Origin: a candidate division FCPU426 bacterium
Lineage (GTDB): Bacteria; Oederibacteriota; PGYV01; Palsa-1178
Direction: 5' to 3'
NCBI GenBank assembly: GCA_003167475.1
Contig: PMTB01000128.1
Location: 3,445 to 15,428 of the forward strand
DNA: 11,984 bases
The translations under genes were made by a program, and so were the position numbers. The notes under the pieces were generated by a model. The model did no database searches. It was not told the DNA's origin and saw only the letters and a list, made by a program, of their open reading frames with translations. Below are positions 1 to 6,604 of this stretch, piece by piece (the first letter of the stretch is position 1; every line of letters begins with the position of its first letter).

Positions 1-24
1 CAAGCCCCCTCTCTACAAAATCCG

Positions 25-951
25 TTATTTTTTATTTTTTGCCACCGACGCAACAATCGCCACAGTCAAAACCGCCGCGATGAAAAGCAATGAAACCCCG
101 GACCCTATCTTGTATACGCCTGCTATCAGCATCTTTGAGCCTACAAAAACAAGTATTACGGCCAGTGCGTGGTTTACGTAGTGAAACTTGGAAGCCGCTC
201 CTGCCAGGACGAAATACAGCGCCCTTAAGCCGAGTATCGCGAAGATGTTGGATGAATACACTATGAACGGGTCCAGCGTGATCCCGAATATGGCCGGGAT
301 CGAATCAAAGGCAAAAAACACGTCCACGAAATTGATAACGATGAAGACAAGGAAGAGCCGGGTAAAAACGCGCTTTCCGTTTTCGATCGTTGTAAATCTG
401 CCGTTGTCGTAATTTTTTGTAAGCGGCAGGTGTTTTTCCAGGAATTTGACGAAAGCGCCGGAGCCCGGGTTTTTCTCTTTTCCCCTCTGCAGGTATATCT
501 TTATCCCGGTGTATATCAGGAATACGCCGAAAACATATATAAGCCAGCTGAAATTCTCTATGAGGTCTATACCCGCGAAGATAAAGATACCGCGCAGCGC
601 CATGGCCAGCACGATGCCGAAAAAAAGGATCTTCTGCTGAAAAGCGGCCGGAACCGCGAAGAAGCTGAATATCGTCAGGAACACGAAGAGATTGTCGACG
701 CTCAATGATTTTTCCACGATGAACCCGGTAAAAAAGTCCAGCGCCTTTTGCCCGCCGTGGGCGTAGTATATGTAAACGTTGAAAAGGAGGGCAATGCCTA
801 TCCATGAGGCCGACATGATGAGGGCCTCCCTCATCTTTATTTCATGGCTCTTTTTGTGGAACAACCCGAGGTCGGCCAGTAAAAGTACGATGATAAAGGC
901 GTTAAAAATCCAGAATTCAAGCCAGCTCTCGGACATGTGGGTGAAGTTCAA
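25..951 (-). CDS. TerC family integral membrane protein (Alx/TerC-like)
   Basis: Polytopic inner-membrane protein of the TerC family; members are implicated in tellurite resistance and in manganese or other metal export. From the chosen start it is 308 residues with about eight hydrophobic segments. Family hallmarks are acidic residues inside the membrane segments: the stretches LLLADLGLF and VDNLFVF near the N-terminal end and NFVDVFFAFDSIPAIF in the middle. I chose the TTG at 949-951 because a strong GGAGG (minus strand, 961-965) lies 9 nt upstream. An in-frame ATG at 934-936 sits 24 nt from that site, which is too far. A longer reading from 1008 adds a non-hydrophobic tail and would overlap a promoter candidate. 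It lies downstream of the kinase on the same strand, but a 228-nt gap and its own promoter candidate suggest separate transcription. The ion it moves cannot be read from the sequence. Confidence 0.9.
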   Translation of the reverse strand: MNFTHMSESWLEFWIFNAFIIVLLLADLGLFHKKSHEIKMREALIMSASWIGIALLFNVYIYYAHGGQKALDFFTGFIVEKSLSVDNLFVFLTIFSFFAVPAAFQQKILFFGIVLAMALRGIFIFAGIDLIENFSWLIYVFGVFLIYTGIKIYLQRGKEKNPGSGAFVKFLEKHLPLTKNYDNGRFTTIENGKRVFTRLFLVFIVINFVDVFFAFDSIPAIFGITLDPFIVYSSNIFAILGLRALYFVLAGAASKFHYVNHALAVILVFVGSKMLIAGVYKIGSGVSLLFIAAVLTVAIVASVAKNKK

Positions 952-978
952 TTTATAAAACCTCCGTGTTGATGGTTG

Positions 979-1008
979 ATAATAACATAAAAGAGGGAAA
1001 GTGTCCAA
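979..1008 (-). promoter_or_regulatory. Candidate sigma-70 promoter for the TerC gene
   Basis: On the minus strand there is a -35-like TTGGAC (1003-1008), an 18-nt spacer and a -10-like TATTAT (979-984). Transcription would start near 972, giving a leader of about 20 nt that contains the GGAGG at 961-965. That is too short for a yybP-ykoY type manganese riboswitch, which controls some TerC genes elsewhere. Both boxes are imperfect. Confidence 0.35.
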
Positions 1009-1012
1009 AATA

Positions 1013-1054
1013 ACTTGAAAATCGCATTTGAGGCCTTGTTTGCGATTTTCAAGT
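1013..1054. repeat. 42-bp palindromic repeat, copy 1
   Basis: Perfect 14-bp arms, ACTTGAAAATCGCA (1013-1026) and TGCGATTTTCAAGT (1041-1054), enclose a 14-nt loop. A second copy with the same total length and loop length lies at 2601-2642, and about 37 of 42 positions match in the same orientation. There is no T run after the stem, so it does not look like an intrinsic terminator. A REP-like dispersed palindrome or a protein-binding site both fit. Confidence 0.75.
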
Positions 1055-1163
1055 GAGGCGGAATACCGTGAGCCTGACCCTATGCGGGGTTGATTTTGAA
1101 TTGTACCTGTATGGGCCGCCTCGCGTTACGCGTGACTTCGCCATGTGGCGGCCCGCTGCGGGC
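1055..1163. other. GC-rich segment with mutually exclusive stems after the kinase gene
   Basis: GGGCCGCC (1113-1120) is perfectly complementary to GGCGGCCC (1147-1154). The overlapping CCGCCTC (1116-1122) can instead pair with GAGGCGG (1055-1061). A small stem GCCCGC/GCGGGC (1151-1163) competes with the first pairing. The segment lies between the kinase stop and the TerC promoter candidate. No U-tract follows on either strand, so a standard intrinsic terminator is not supported; it may be 3' UTR structure or a degenerate repeat. Confidence 0.35.
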
Positions 1164-1179
1164 TTTATGTCTTAAAGTT

Positions 1180-1659
1180 TTATACTCTATTCACCGAAAA
1201 GGTAACTACAGACCCGCCGTTCGTTCCGGCTTTTATGGATATTTTACCGCCGTAAAGTTCCACGATTTTCTTGCAGATTGCCAGACCCACTCCCGTACCG
1301 CTGTATTCCGAGACCGCATGCAGCCTCTCGAACATTAAAAACACTTTTTCCTGGTATTCCGGGGCCACTCCTATGCCGTTATCCGCGACGCATATATCCG
1401 CCCCCTCGGCGTAAATGCTGACCTCGGGGACCTGCTTGTTGTATTTTATGGCGTTGTCTATGAGGTTCTTGAAAACATCCATGTATAATTGCGCGCTACC
1501 GTCGGCACGGGGAAGATCCGATACTTTTATTACCGCCTGTTTTTTTGTTATTTCAGGGTGAAGTATGTCCATGGCTTTCCTGGCGCATTCATTCAAGTCC
1601 ACGATCTGGGACGGGTATTTGTTTTTTCTTATACCGGTATAATTCCTTATATCATTCAA
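1180..1659 (-). CDS. Histidine kinase, C-terminal ATPase part (frameshifted from the upstream part)
   Basis: This is the HATPase_c domain of a sensor histidine kinase, which binds ATP and phosphorylates the histidine carried by the preceding reading frame. Visible motifs, numbered from 1659, are the N-box NLIDNAIKY (65-73), G1 DNGIG (93-97), an F-box-like FLMFERL (about 107-113) and G2 GTGVGL (121-126). It then runs to a normal end (SVNRV, TAA). The nominal start is a TTG with no ribosome-binding site, and the protein begins in the middle of the linker between the HisKA and ATPase domains. It is therefore not an independent gene but the continuation of 1656-2498 in the -1 frame. All catalytic motifs are intact, so the split looks recent, is a sequencing indel, or is bridged by frameshifting. 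No response regulator gene is adjacent. Confidence 0.85.
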   Translation of the reverse strand: MNDIRNYTGIRKNKYPSQIVDLNECARKAMDILHPEITKKQAVIKVSDLPRADGSAQLYMDVFKNLIDNAIKYNKQVPEVSIYAEGADICVADNGIGVAPEYQEKVFLMFERLHAVSEYSGTGVGLAICKKIVELYGGKISIKAGTNGGSVVTFSVNRV

Positions 1660-2498
1660 CAGTTCATCAAGTTTTTTGCCCCTTCTTCGACGAAGGTGAA
1701 GGACTGGACCGCGTCCGGGTCCTTTAATTCAAGTTTTTTATGCAGGAATTCTATATGCAGCGATATCTGCCTTAAGGGTTCCCTGAGGTCGTGGTATGTG
1801 GCGTGGGCGAAGAATTCAAGGTCCTCGTTGGTCTTTGCCAGCTCCCTGTTCAGGTCGAGCAGTTCCGAACTTCTTTTGACGGCTTCGGTTTCCATTTCTT
1901 TACGCCGGGTTATGTCCACGGCGGTAAATATCATGTATTCCTTCTTATCCATATGGAAATTGGCCCCGGACAGGAGTATCGTGATGAAGCTTCCGTCCTT
2001 GATACGCGCCAGTATCTCAAAACCCCTGAAGATCCCGTTCTCATTTAGCATGCGCATCATCTCGGCGCGGTCCAAGGGGTTGCCCCAGATGTTCAGGTCC
2101 ATAGATGTTTTTCCAATGGTTTCTTCCTTTGTATAGCCCATTAATTTTACAAAGCCGTCGTTTATTTCTATATATCTTCCGTCCGCCTTGCCGGCAATGG
2201 CGATGGCTTCGGGAAGCAATGAAAGGGTGATGGCGAATTTTTTCTCGGCGGTAAGGGTTATTTCCCGGGATTCGCGCAGGTTCGTGCTGAGCTGTCTAAT
2301 GGCGAGGTATAAAAGCCAGGCAGTGACAGCCACATACCCCCAGCCTTTGTAAAGGCTTATCCGGATTATGATGTCGGGGTTATTTTTGAAGAAAAATCCG
2401 ACCAGTTCGTCGGAGAAAAGTATCCACAAGCCGCCGATAAAGGCGTATAAAAGGGCTATCCTTATGGGCGTCCAGATATTTTTATTATTGCCCGCCAT
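1656..2498 (-). CDS. Membrane PAS sensor histidine kinase, N-terminal part (sensor, PAS and HisKA)
   Basis: N-terminal part of a two-component sensor kinase. In order it has a membrane segment at about 11-30 followed by the FSDELV stretch common in PAS-linked sensors, a second membrane segment at about 50-70, a PAS domain at about 85-195, a coiled-coil linker, and a HisKA dimerisation domain with the probable phospho-acceptor His236 in YHDLREP. This H-box resembles the SHDLQEP class found in phytochrome-like kinases. I chose the ATG at 2496-2498 because GGAG lies 9 nt upstream; an upstream TTG at 2511-2513 is the alternative. The frame ends prematurely after NLMNC at a TGA. Reading one base back at the A6 run restores KLDELLNDIRNYTG and the ATPase domain. 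Together the two parts would make about 440 residues, normal for this architecture. The ligand is unknown. Confidence 0.88.
   Translation of the reverse strand: MAGNNKNIWTPIRIALLYAFIGGLWILFSDELVGFFFKNNPDIIIRISLYKGWGYVAVTAWLLYLAIRQLSTNLRESREITLTAEKKFAITLSLLPEAIAIAGKADGRYIEINDGFVKLMGYTKEETIGKTSMDLNIWGNPLDRAEMMRMLNENGIFRGFEILARIKDGSFITILLSGANFHMDKKEYMIFTAVDITRRKEMETEAVKRSSELLDLNRELAKTNEDLEFFAHATYHDLREPLRQISLHIEFLHKKLELKDPDAVQSFTFVEEGAKNLMNC
1671..1677 (-). other. Frameshift point in the kinase: A AAA AAC heptamer
   Basis: In the minus-strand reading frame the codons are GCA AAA AAC, so the heptamer A AAA AAC sits in the phase required for tandem -1 slippage. A -1 shift, or one extra A, joins the two kinase frames without loss of any conserved residue. 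A purine-rich AAGGGG lies just upstream. Downstream I see no hairpin at the usual spacing; a 14-bp perfect palindrome (1629-1642) is about 28 nt away. A missing base in the homopolymer is the simplest explanation. Confidence 0.7.
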
Positions 2499-2559
2499 TT
2501 CCAGTGTCTCCAATCCTTGTTTGATTTAGAAAATCATTCCACAACAAGGCTTATGATAT

Positions 2560-2588
2560 AATATAACACGGTTCTGTACCGGAAGCAA
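2560..2588 (-). promoter_or_regulatory. Candidate sigma-70 promoter for the histidine kinase
   Basis: On the minus strand, TTGCTT (2583-2588), a 17-nt spacer and TATATT (2560-2565) lie about 60 nt upstream of the kinase ATG. It is divergent from the promoter candidate of the deaminase operon, and the second copy of the 42-bp palindrome lies between the two. Confidence 0.4.
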
Positions 2589-2600
2589 CAGGATGAGTCC

Positions 2601-2642
2601 ACTTGAAAATCGCATTAGTGGGCTTATTTGCAATTTTCAAGT
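2601..2642. repeat. 42-bp palindromic repeat, copy 2
   Basis: The arms ACTTGAAAATCGCA (2601-2614) and TGCAATTTTCAAGT (2629-2642) pair at 13 of 14 positions around a 14-nt loop. It matches copy 1 at 1013-1054 in the same orientation. It lies between two divergent promoter candidates, where a palindrome could be an operator; the same sequence downstream of the kinase argues for a dispersed repeat. Confidence 0.75.
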
Positions 2643-2663
2643 GTGTAAAAGGCAACAAAAAAC

Positions 2664-2691
2664 TTGCAAAAACAGGCTAATCCATTATAAT
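2664..2691 (+). promoter_or_regulatory. Probable sigma-70 promoter of the deaminase-Bat operon
   Basis: TTGCAA (2664-2669), a 16-nt spacer and a perfect TATAAT (2686-2691) stand 36 nt before the deaminase ATG. Transcription would begin near 2698 and the leader would hold the AAGGAGG at 2716-2722. No other promoter this good is seen before moxR, so it may serve the whole plus-strand cluster. Confidence 0.6.
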
Positions 2692-2727
2692 GTGTATCAC
2701 TTGCAATCGACTTTCAAGGAGGCTCAT

Positions 2728-3756
2728 ATGTTTTTAGGTTTTACGGGCCCTAACGCGGCCGGAAAAGGCGAAGCTATCAAGTACCTTGTTGATAACAGGA
2801 AATTCACGGCTTTTTCTCTTTCTGATATTATACGGCAGGAAGCAAAAAAACGCGGGCTTGAACCTGTTCGCGACAACCTTATATCAATCGGCAATGAACT
2901 GCGGGCAAAAGACGGCCCGGCTGTGCTTGCCAAGATGACCTCTTCCAAGATAAAAAACATGCCCCAGGCTGTCGTGGATTCCATACGCAATCCTTTTGAG
3001 GTCGAAGAACTTAGGAAAACACTCAAAAATTTCATTCTCATCGGCATAAATGCCGACCCCAAAGTGCGCTTTGAGCGCGCTGTCAAACGCGCCCGGCCCG
3101 GGGATCCTGCAACACTGGACGAATTCAAGAAAAAGGAAGAAAAGGAAAATTCCACGGACCCGAACGCCCAGCAGCTTACAAAGTGTTTTGAGATGTCCGA
3201 CATTAAAATAGACAATTCCGGGGATACGGCCGCGCTTTATAAACAGGTCGACCGCATACTTGAGGACCTTTGTTACAATCCTTATATCCGCCCCAACTGG
3301 ACGGAGTACTTCATGAAAATGGCTTACCTCGCGGCCGAGCGCTCCACCTGCCTGCGCCACCACGTGGGGGCTGTTATCGTGAAAAACAACCGGGTTGTAA
3401 GCACAGGGTATAATGGGGCGGCCGCGGGCACTAAGGACTGCACCGAGCTCGGATGTTTGCGGGACCAGATGGGAATAGCCTCGGGTACGCGCCATGAGAT
3501 ATGCCGCGCCATTCACGCGGAACAAAACGCGATAATACAGGCTTCCCTCACCGGTACTTCCACGGAAGGCGCCACGATATATTCGACGCACTCGCCGTGC
3601 ATAATATGCGCAAAGATGGTGGTCAATTCCAAGATAAAGAAATTCGTCACTTCAAACTACTACCCCGACAAGCAGTTCGAGGAACTTTTTAAGGAAGCCG
3701 GGGTGGAGTTTGTGAACGTGGAGAGGCCGCCTTTAACCATCAATATACTGGATTAA
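2728..3756 (+). CDS. P-loop kinase-like / deoxycytidylate deaminase fusion protein
   Basis: Predicted cytosolic zinc enzyme of 342 residues converting dCMP to dUMP, the precursor for thymidylate. The N-terminal half (about 1-180) is a nucleoside-monophosphate-kinase-like P-loop domain with GPNAAGKGE at 7-15. The usual Ser/Thr after GK is replaced by Gly-Glu, as in GKGT adenylate kinases but with the Thr lost. The C-terminal half (about 190-335) is a dCMP deaminase with His263-Ala-Glu265 and Pro-Cys291-x-x-Cys294, the zinc ligands and proton-shuttling glutamate. The ATG at 2728 follows AAGGAGG by 5 nt; a longer in-frame reading from 2593 runs through the palindrome and promoter and is rejected. 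The L,D-transpeptidase gene follows after 4 nt. P-loop/deaminase fusions also occur among anti-phage deaminases such as AvcD, but this one is shorter and has no defence genes beside it. Confidence 0.88.
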   Translation: MFLGFTGPNAAGKGEAIKYLVDNRKFTAFSLSDIIRQEAKKRGLEPVRDNLISIGNELRAKDGPAVLAKMTSSKIKNMPQAVVDSIRNPFEVEELRKTLKNFILIGINADPKVRFERAVKRARPGDPATLDEFKKKEEKENSTDPNAQQLTKCFEMSDIKIDNSGDTAALYKQVDRILEDLCYNPYIRPNWTEYFMKMAYLAAERSTCLRHHVGAVIVKNNRVVSTGYNGAAAGTKDCTELGCLRDQMGIASGTRHEICRAIHAEQNAIIQASLTGTSTEGATIYSTHSPCIICAKMVVNSKIKKFVTSNYYPDKQFEELFKEAGVEFVNVERPPLTINILD

Positions 3757-3760
3757 TATA

Positions 3761-4510
3761 ATGAAAAGAATAACTGCGGTAATACTGCTTATCATAATGT
3801 CATCCTGCGCTTTTGCCGGTTATTACTCAAAAATAGGAAGCCGCCTGAAAGATTATAATAAGTTTTATTTTATTTATGTGAATAAAAAAATCAACACGCT
3901 GTACCTGATCGACAGGCACATGAAGGTCTGGAAGACTTACACCGTGGCCACGGGCGCGCGCGGCGGCGACAAAGTGCACCGCGGGGACAACAGGACGCCC
4001 GCAGGAATATATAAAATAACGGAAATATTCCAGTATCACGAGCCGTGGTACATGAAGCAGATCAGGAATGACATGGCCGCTTCGGCGCATAACAGGACAA
4101 AATATAAATATTACTGGGATTTTTACAGGAATGCCATGATAAAGAACGTAAAGGCGAAGAAAAGGATTGAATACCTTAATTCGGTGTATTTTAACGCCGA
4201 AGACGGGCATGTAAAATACGGCACGCAGGAAGACCTTGGTTATAACGCATATGGGCCGGTATTTATGAGGCTTGATTATCCCAATGAAGAAGATATTAAA
4301 AAGTACAGGGCGGCTTTAAGGCGCGGCATGGTACCACTGAAAAGCAACGGGGATTATTGCGACCCGGGCGGCGGCATCGCGATACACGGCACTTCGGATG
4401 ACCCGTCGATAGGGAACTTTTCATCCTCCGGGTGCGTCAGAATGAGTAACAGGGATATAGTGGAAGTTTCGGATTATGTATCGGAAGGGACGATGGTTGT
4501 TATCGATTAG
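3761..4510 (+). CDS. Exported L,D-transpeptidase (YkuD domain)
   Basis: Predicted periplasmic peptidoglycan-modifying enzyme. L,D-transpeptidases make 3-3 cross-links or attach proteins to meso-diaminopimelate in stem peptides. Residues 1-20 form a signal peptide ending CAFAG; a lipoprotein reading around Cys16 is possible but the lipobox is weak. The YkuD signature is complete at the C-terminal end: His209 in IHGTSDD, then SSSGCVRM with catalytic Cys225 and Arg227. The domain begins about residue 36 (FYFIYVNKKINTLYLID). Between TPAGIYKIT (about 80) and the catalytic block there is a Lys/Tyr-rich insertion of roughly 80 residues, longer than in minimal YkuD domains. It starts 4 nt after the deaminase stop with no clear Shine-Dalgarno site, so translational coupling is likely. 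moxR follows after 23 nt. Confidence 0.88.
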   Translation: MKRITAVILLIIMSSCAFAGYYSKIGSRLKDYNKFYFIYVNKKINTLYLIDRHMKVWKTYTVATGARGGDKVHRGDNRTPAGIYKITEIFQYHEPWYMKQIRNDMAASAHNRTKYKYYWDFYRNAMIKNVKAKKRIEYLNSVYFNAEDGHVKYGTQEDLGYNAYGPVFMRLDYPNEEDIKKYRAALRRGMVPLKSNGDYCDPGGGIAIHGTSDDPSIGNFSSSGCVRMSNRDIVEVSDYVSEGTMVVID

Positions 4511-4533
4511 TAAACACTTATGGAGGTTGGAAA

Positions 4534-5517
4534 ATGGCAAAAGTCGTGAAGTTATCCGAGAAGGACAGGGAAAAGTCACAGAAACTTCAGAGCGTTTTTA
4601 ACGAGGTTGAGAAAGTCATAGTCGGGCAGGAGGGGATGATACGCGGGCTTATTACCGGGCTTTTGACGCGCGGGCATATTTTGCTTGAGGGCGTTCCCGG
4701 GCTGGCAAAGACGCTGGCCGTAAAAACTCTGAGCCAGACCATACAGTCAAAGTTTTCGCGCATACAGTTCACGCCGGACCTTTTGCCGGCAGACCTTGTC
4801 GGCACCAGGATTTATAACGCGAAGACAGGGGAGTTCTCGATTGCGCAGGGGCCCGTGTTCGCGAATATCGTGCTTGCCGACGAAATAAACAGGGCGCCGG
4901 CCAAAGTGCAGTCTGCCCTGCTTGAGGCCATGCAGGAAAAACAGGTTACCATCGGGGATAAGACATTCAAACTCGAGGAGCCCTTTATAGTCCTTGCAAC
5001 GCAGAATCCTATCGAGACCGAAGGGACCTACCCGCTGCCCGAAGCGCAGGTGGACCGCTTCCTTATGAAAGTCGTCATAGACTACCCGACAAAGGAACAG
5101 GAAATAGAGATAATAAACAGGATGACGGACGGCCATGAGATAGAGATCGACACACTGCTTAAGCCGAAAGACATTCTCGACATGAGGGAAATAGTGGACG
5201 CCGTGTACGTGGATGAAAAGATTAAGCAGTACGTGACCGACATAGTTTTTGCCACGCGGAACCCGGATGAATACAAGCTCCAGCTTGCGCACCTGATAGA
5301 GTACGGCTGCTCTCCCAGGGCTTCGATAAACCTCATACTTGCCGCAAAAGCCAACGCCTTCATCAACGGCGACGGCTATGTATCCCCGGACGACGTAAAA
5401 GCCGTCGTGTTCGAGGTCTTAAGGCACAGGCTGATATTATCTTACGAGGCGGAAGCGGAAGACGTAACGCCGGACGATGTGATAACGCAGATTATAAATA
5501 AGGTGAAGGTACCTTAA
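4534..5517 (+). CDS. moxR: MoxR family AAA+ ATPase
   Basis: Cytosolic AAA+ ATPase of the MoxR class, 327 residues, the typical family length. It is thought to act as a chaperone with VWA-domain partners. Walker A is GVPGLAKT at 53-60 and Walker B is VLADEINRAP, with Asp116-Glu117. The characteristic run ALLEAMQEKQVT follows at 128-139, and sensor 1 is ATQNPIE with Asn158. A C-terminal lid continues past SPRASINLI (about 254-262). The ATG is preceded by GGAGG with a 7-nt gap. The order moxR, DUF58, VWA, VWA is the classical bat (aerotolerance) arrangement, so its likely partners are the three proteins encoded downstream. A 202-nt gap holding a palindromic element separates it from the DUF58 gene, which is unusual in this normally tight operon. 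Confidence 0.95.
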   Translation: MAKVVKLSEKDREKSQKLQSVFNEVEKVIVGQEGMIRGLITGLLTRGHILLEGVPGLAKTLAVKTLSQTIQSKFSRIQFTPDLLPADLVGTRIYNAKTGEFSIAQGPVFANIVLADEINRAPAKVQSALLEAMQEKQVTIGDKTFKLEEPFIVLATQNPIETEGTYPLPEAQVDRFLMKVVIDYPTKEQEIEIINRMTDGHEIEIDTLLKPKDILDMREIVDAVYVDEKIKQYVTDIVFATRNPDEYKLQLAHLIEYGCSPRASINLILAAKANAFINGDGYVSPDDVKAVVFEVLRHRLILSYEAEAEDVTPDDVITQIINKVKVP

Positions 5518-5542
5518 GGATGGAAATGCCCAAACGGAGCGT

Positions 5543-5676
5543 TGTCATTGCGAGGAGGCGAATTAGTTTTATGCCGACGAAGCAATCTCAGTTCCACCGA
5601 TAAGCCTTAAAGGCCGGTTTTCTACAAAAGTACAGAGATTGCTTCGTCGCTGAGGGGCTCGCTCCTCGCAATGACA
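5543..5676. repeat. Palindromic element family A, copy 1 (TGTCATTGCGAGGAG type)
   Basis: 134-bp imperfect palindrome. Outer arms of 15 bp are TGTCATTGCGAGGAG (5543-5557) and its complement (5662-5676). Inner arms of 15 bp are CGACGAAGCAATCTC (5575-5589) and its complement (5635-5649). A 45-nt centre contains a mini-hairpin, GCCTT-A-AAGGC (5604-5614). Copy 2 lies at 8839-8973. The segments between outer and inner arms differ between copies, while the arms and centre are conserved. It occupies most of the moxR to DUF58 gap. No target-site duplication is evident. Palindromes of this type are common in some bacterial genomes and give spurious peptides containing CHCEER. Confidence 0.9.
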
Positions 5677-5719
5677 GCCCTCTTTTTTAAGCATAACAGA
5701 TCTTAAATATGGAGCGCAA

Positions 5720-6604
5720 ATGATTTCCAAGGAAATACTGAAGAAAATAAAGCGCATCGAGATCACCACCCGCCACCTGGTTGACACCGTCCTCCAGGGC
5801 GAGTACCTGTCCTCATTTAAGGGGCGCGGGATCGAGTTTACCGAAGTGCGCGAATACCAGGAAGGCGACGACATACGGGCCATTGACTGGAACGTCACGG
5901 CCAGGATGAATTCGCCGTATATAAAAGTATTCATAGAAGAGCGCGAACTCCAGGTTATTTTTGCGGCAGACTTAAGCGGTTCGCTTGAGTTCGGGTCCAA
6001 GGAAAACCTGAAAAGCGAGCTTATGTTCGAGTTTGTGGCGGCCATGGGTTTTACTGCAAACCTGAACAATGACCGCGTAGGATTCCTGGGATTTTCCACA
6101 GGGCTGGAAAAATATGTCCCGCCGAAAAAAGGAAGAAAACACGTCCTGAGGATACTCAGGGAACTCGCCTACCACGAGCAGAAAAAAAAGGGAACCAACC
6201 TGGCGCAGTCCCTGCTGTACTTAAGCCACATATTGAGGCGGCGCAGCACGGTATTTGTGATATCGGATTTTTATGATGAAAAGGATTATTACAACTCGCT
6301 TAAGGTGCTTAAGTTCCACCATGACGTCATAGCCGTTGTTTTGCGCGACAGGCGCGATTATTCCATGGCCGACATAGGGTACGCGCCTTTTATGGACCCT
6401 GAAACCGGCGACACGACATGGGTAGATACGGCTGATAAAGGCGCCTCTGAAAAACTGAAAAAATCCGCCGAGGCCGCGGATAAAAAACTTTTGAGATCAT
6501 TTAAATCGCTCGGAATAGACCATATGGTGCTAAACTGCGGCGAGCCTTATATAAAAACCCTCATAACATTCTTCAAACAGCGCGAAGGCAGGAGGGGCAG
6601 ATGA
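5720..6604 (+). CDS. DUF58 domain protein of the MoxR/Bat locus
   Basis: Protein of 294 residues with the DUF58 signature EYQEGDDIRAIDWNVTAR (about 45-62) and a preceding LQGEYLSSFKGRGIEF stretch, both hallmarks of the family. The remainder resembles a degenerate von Willebrand factor A fold: the strand VIFAADLSGSLEFG (about 79-92) stands where a MIDAS DxSxS would be, and VFVISDFYD lies further on. No transmembrane segment is seen, so it is probably cytosolic or membrane-associated. DUF58 proteins are nearly always encoded with MoxR and VWA proteins and are thought to be part of the same assembly; the molecular role is unknown. The ATG has GGAG 5 nt upstream. Its TGA overlaps the batA ATG in an ATGA junction, showing translational coupling. 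Confidence 0.93.
   Translation: MISKEILKKIKRIEITTRHLVDTVLQGEYLSSFKGRGIEFTEVREYQEGDDIRAIDWNVTARMNSPYIKVFIEERELQVIFAADLSGSLEFGSKENLKSELMFEFVAAMGFTANLNNDRVGFLGFSTGLEKYVPPKKGRKHVLRILRELAYHEQKKKGTNLAQSLLYLSHILRRRSTVFVISDFYDEKDYYNSLKVLKFHHDVIAVVLRDRRDYSMADIGYAPFMDPETGDTTWVDTADKGASEKLKKSAEAADKKLLRSFKSLGIDHMVLNCGEPYIKTLITFFKQREGRRGR

Noticed and set aside
1629..1642. 14-bp perfect palindrome TTATACCGGTATAA as a frameshift-stimulating hairpin or operator
   Set aside because: It is inside the kinase coding sequence, has no loop, and lies about 28 nt from the slippery site, beyond the usual spacing.
1489..2136. Plus-strand 215-codon frame antisense to the histidine kinase
   Set aside because: Serine-rich shadow of the kinase frame with no family motifs.
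2593..2727. Longer N-terminal extension of the deaminase
   Set aside because: It would translate the 42-bp palindrome and the promoter boxes, while a perfect AAGGAGG stands before the ATG at 2728.
2884..3591. Minus-strand 235-codon frame antisense to the deaminase
   Set aside because: No recognisable domain, no ribosome-binding site, and the opposite strand carries complete deaminase motifs.
5569..6099. Minus-strand 176-codon frame over the 5' part of the DUF58 gene
   Set aside because: It is antisense to a well-supported gene, and its tail is translated from the family A palindrome (contains HCEER), a well-known source of spurious ORFs.
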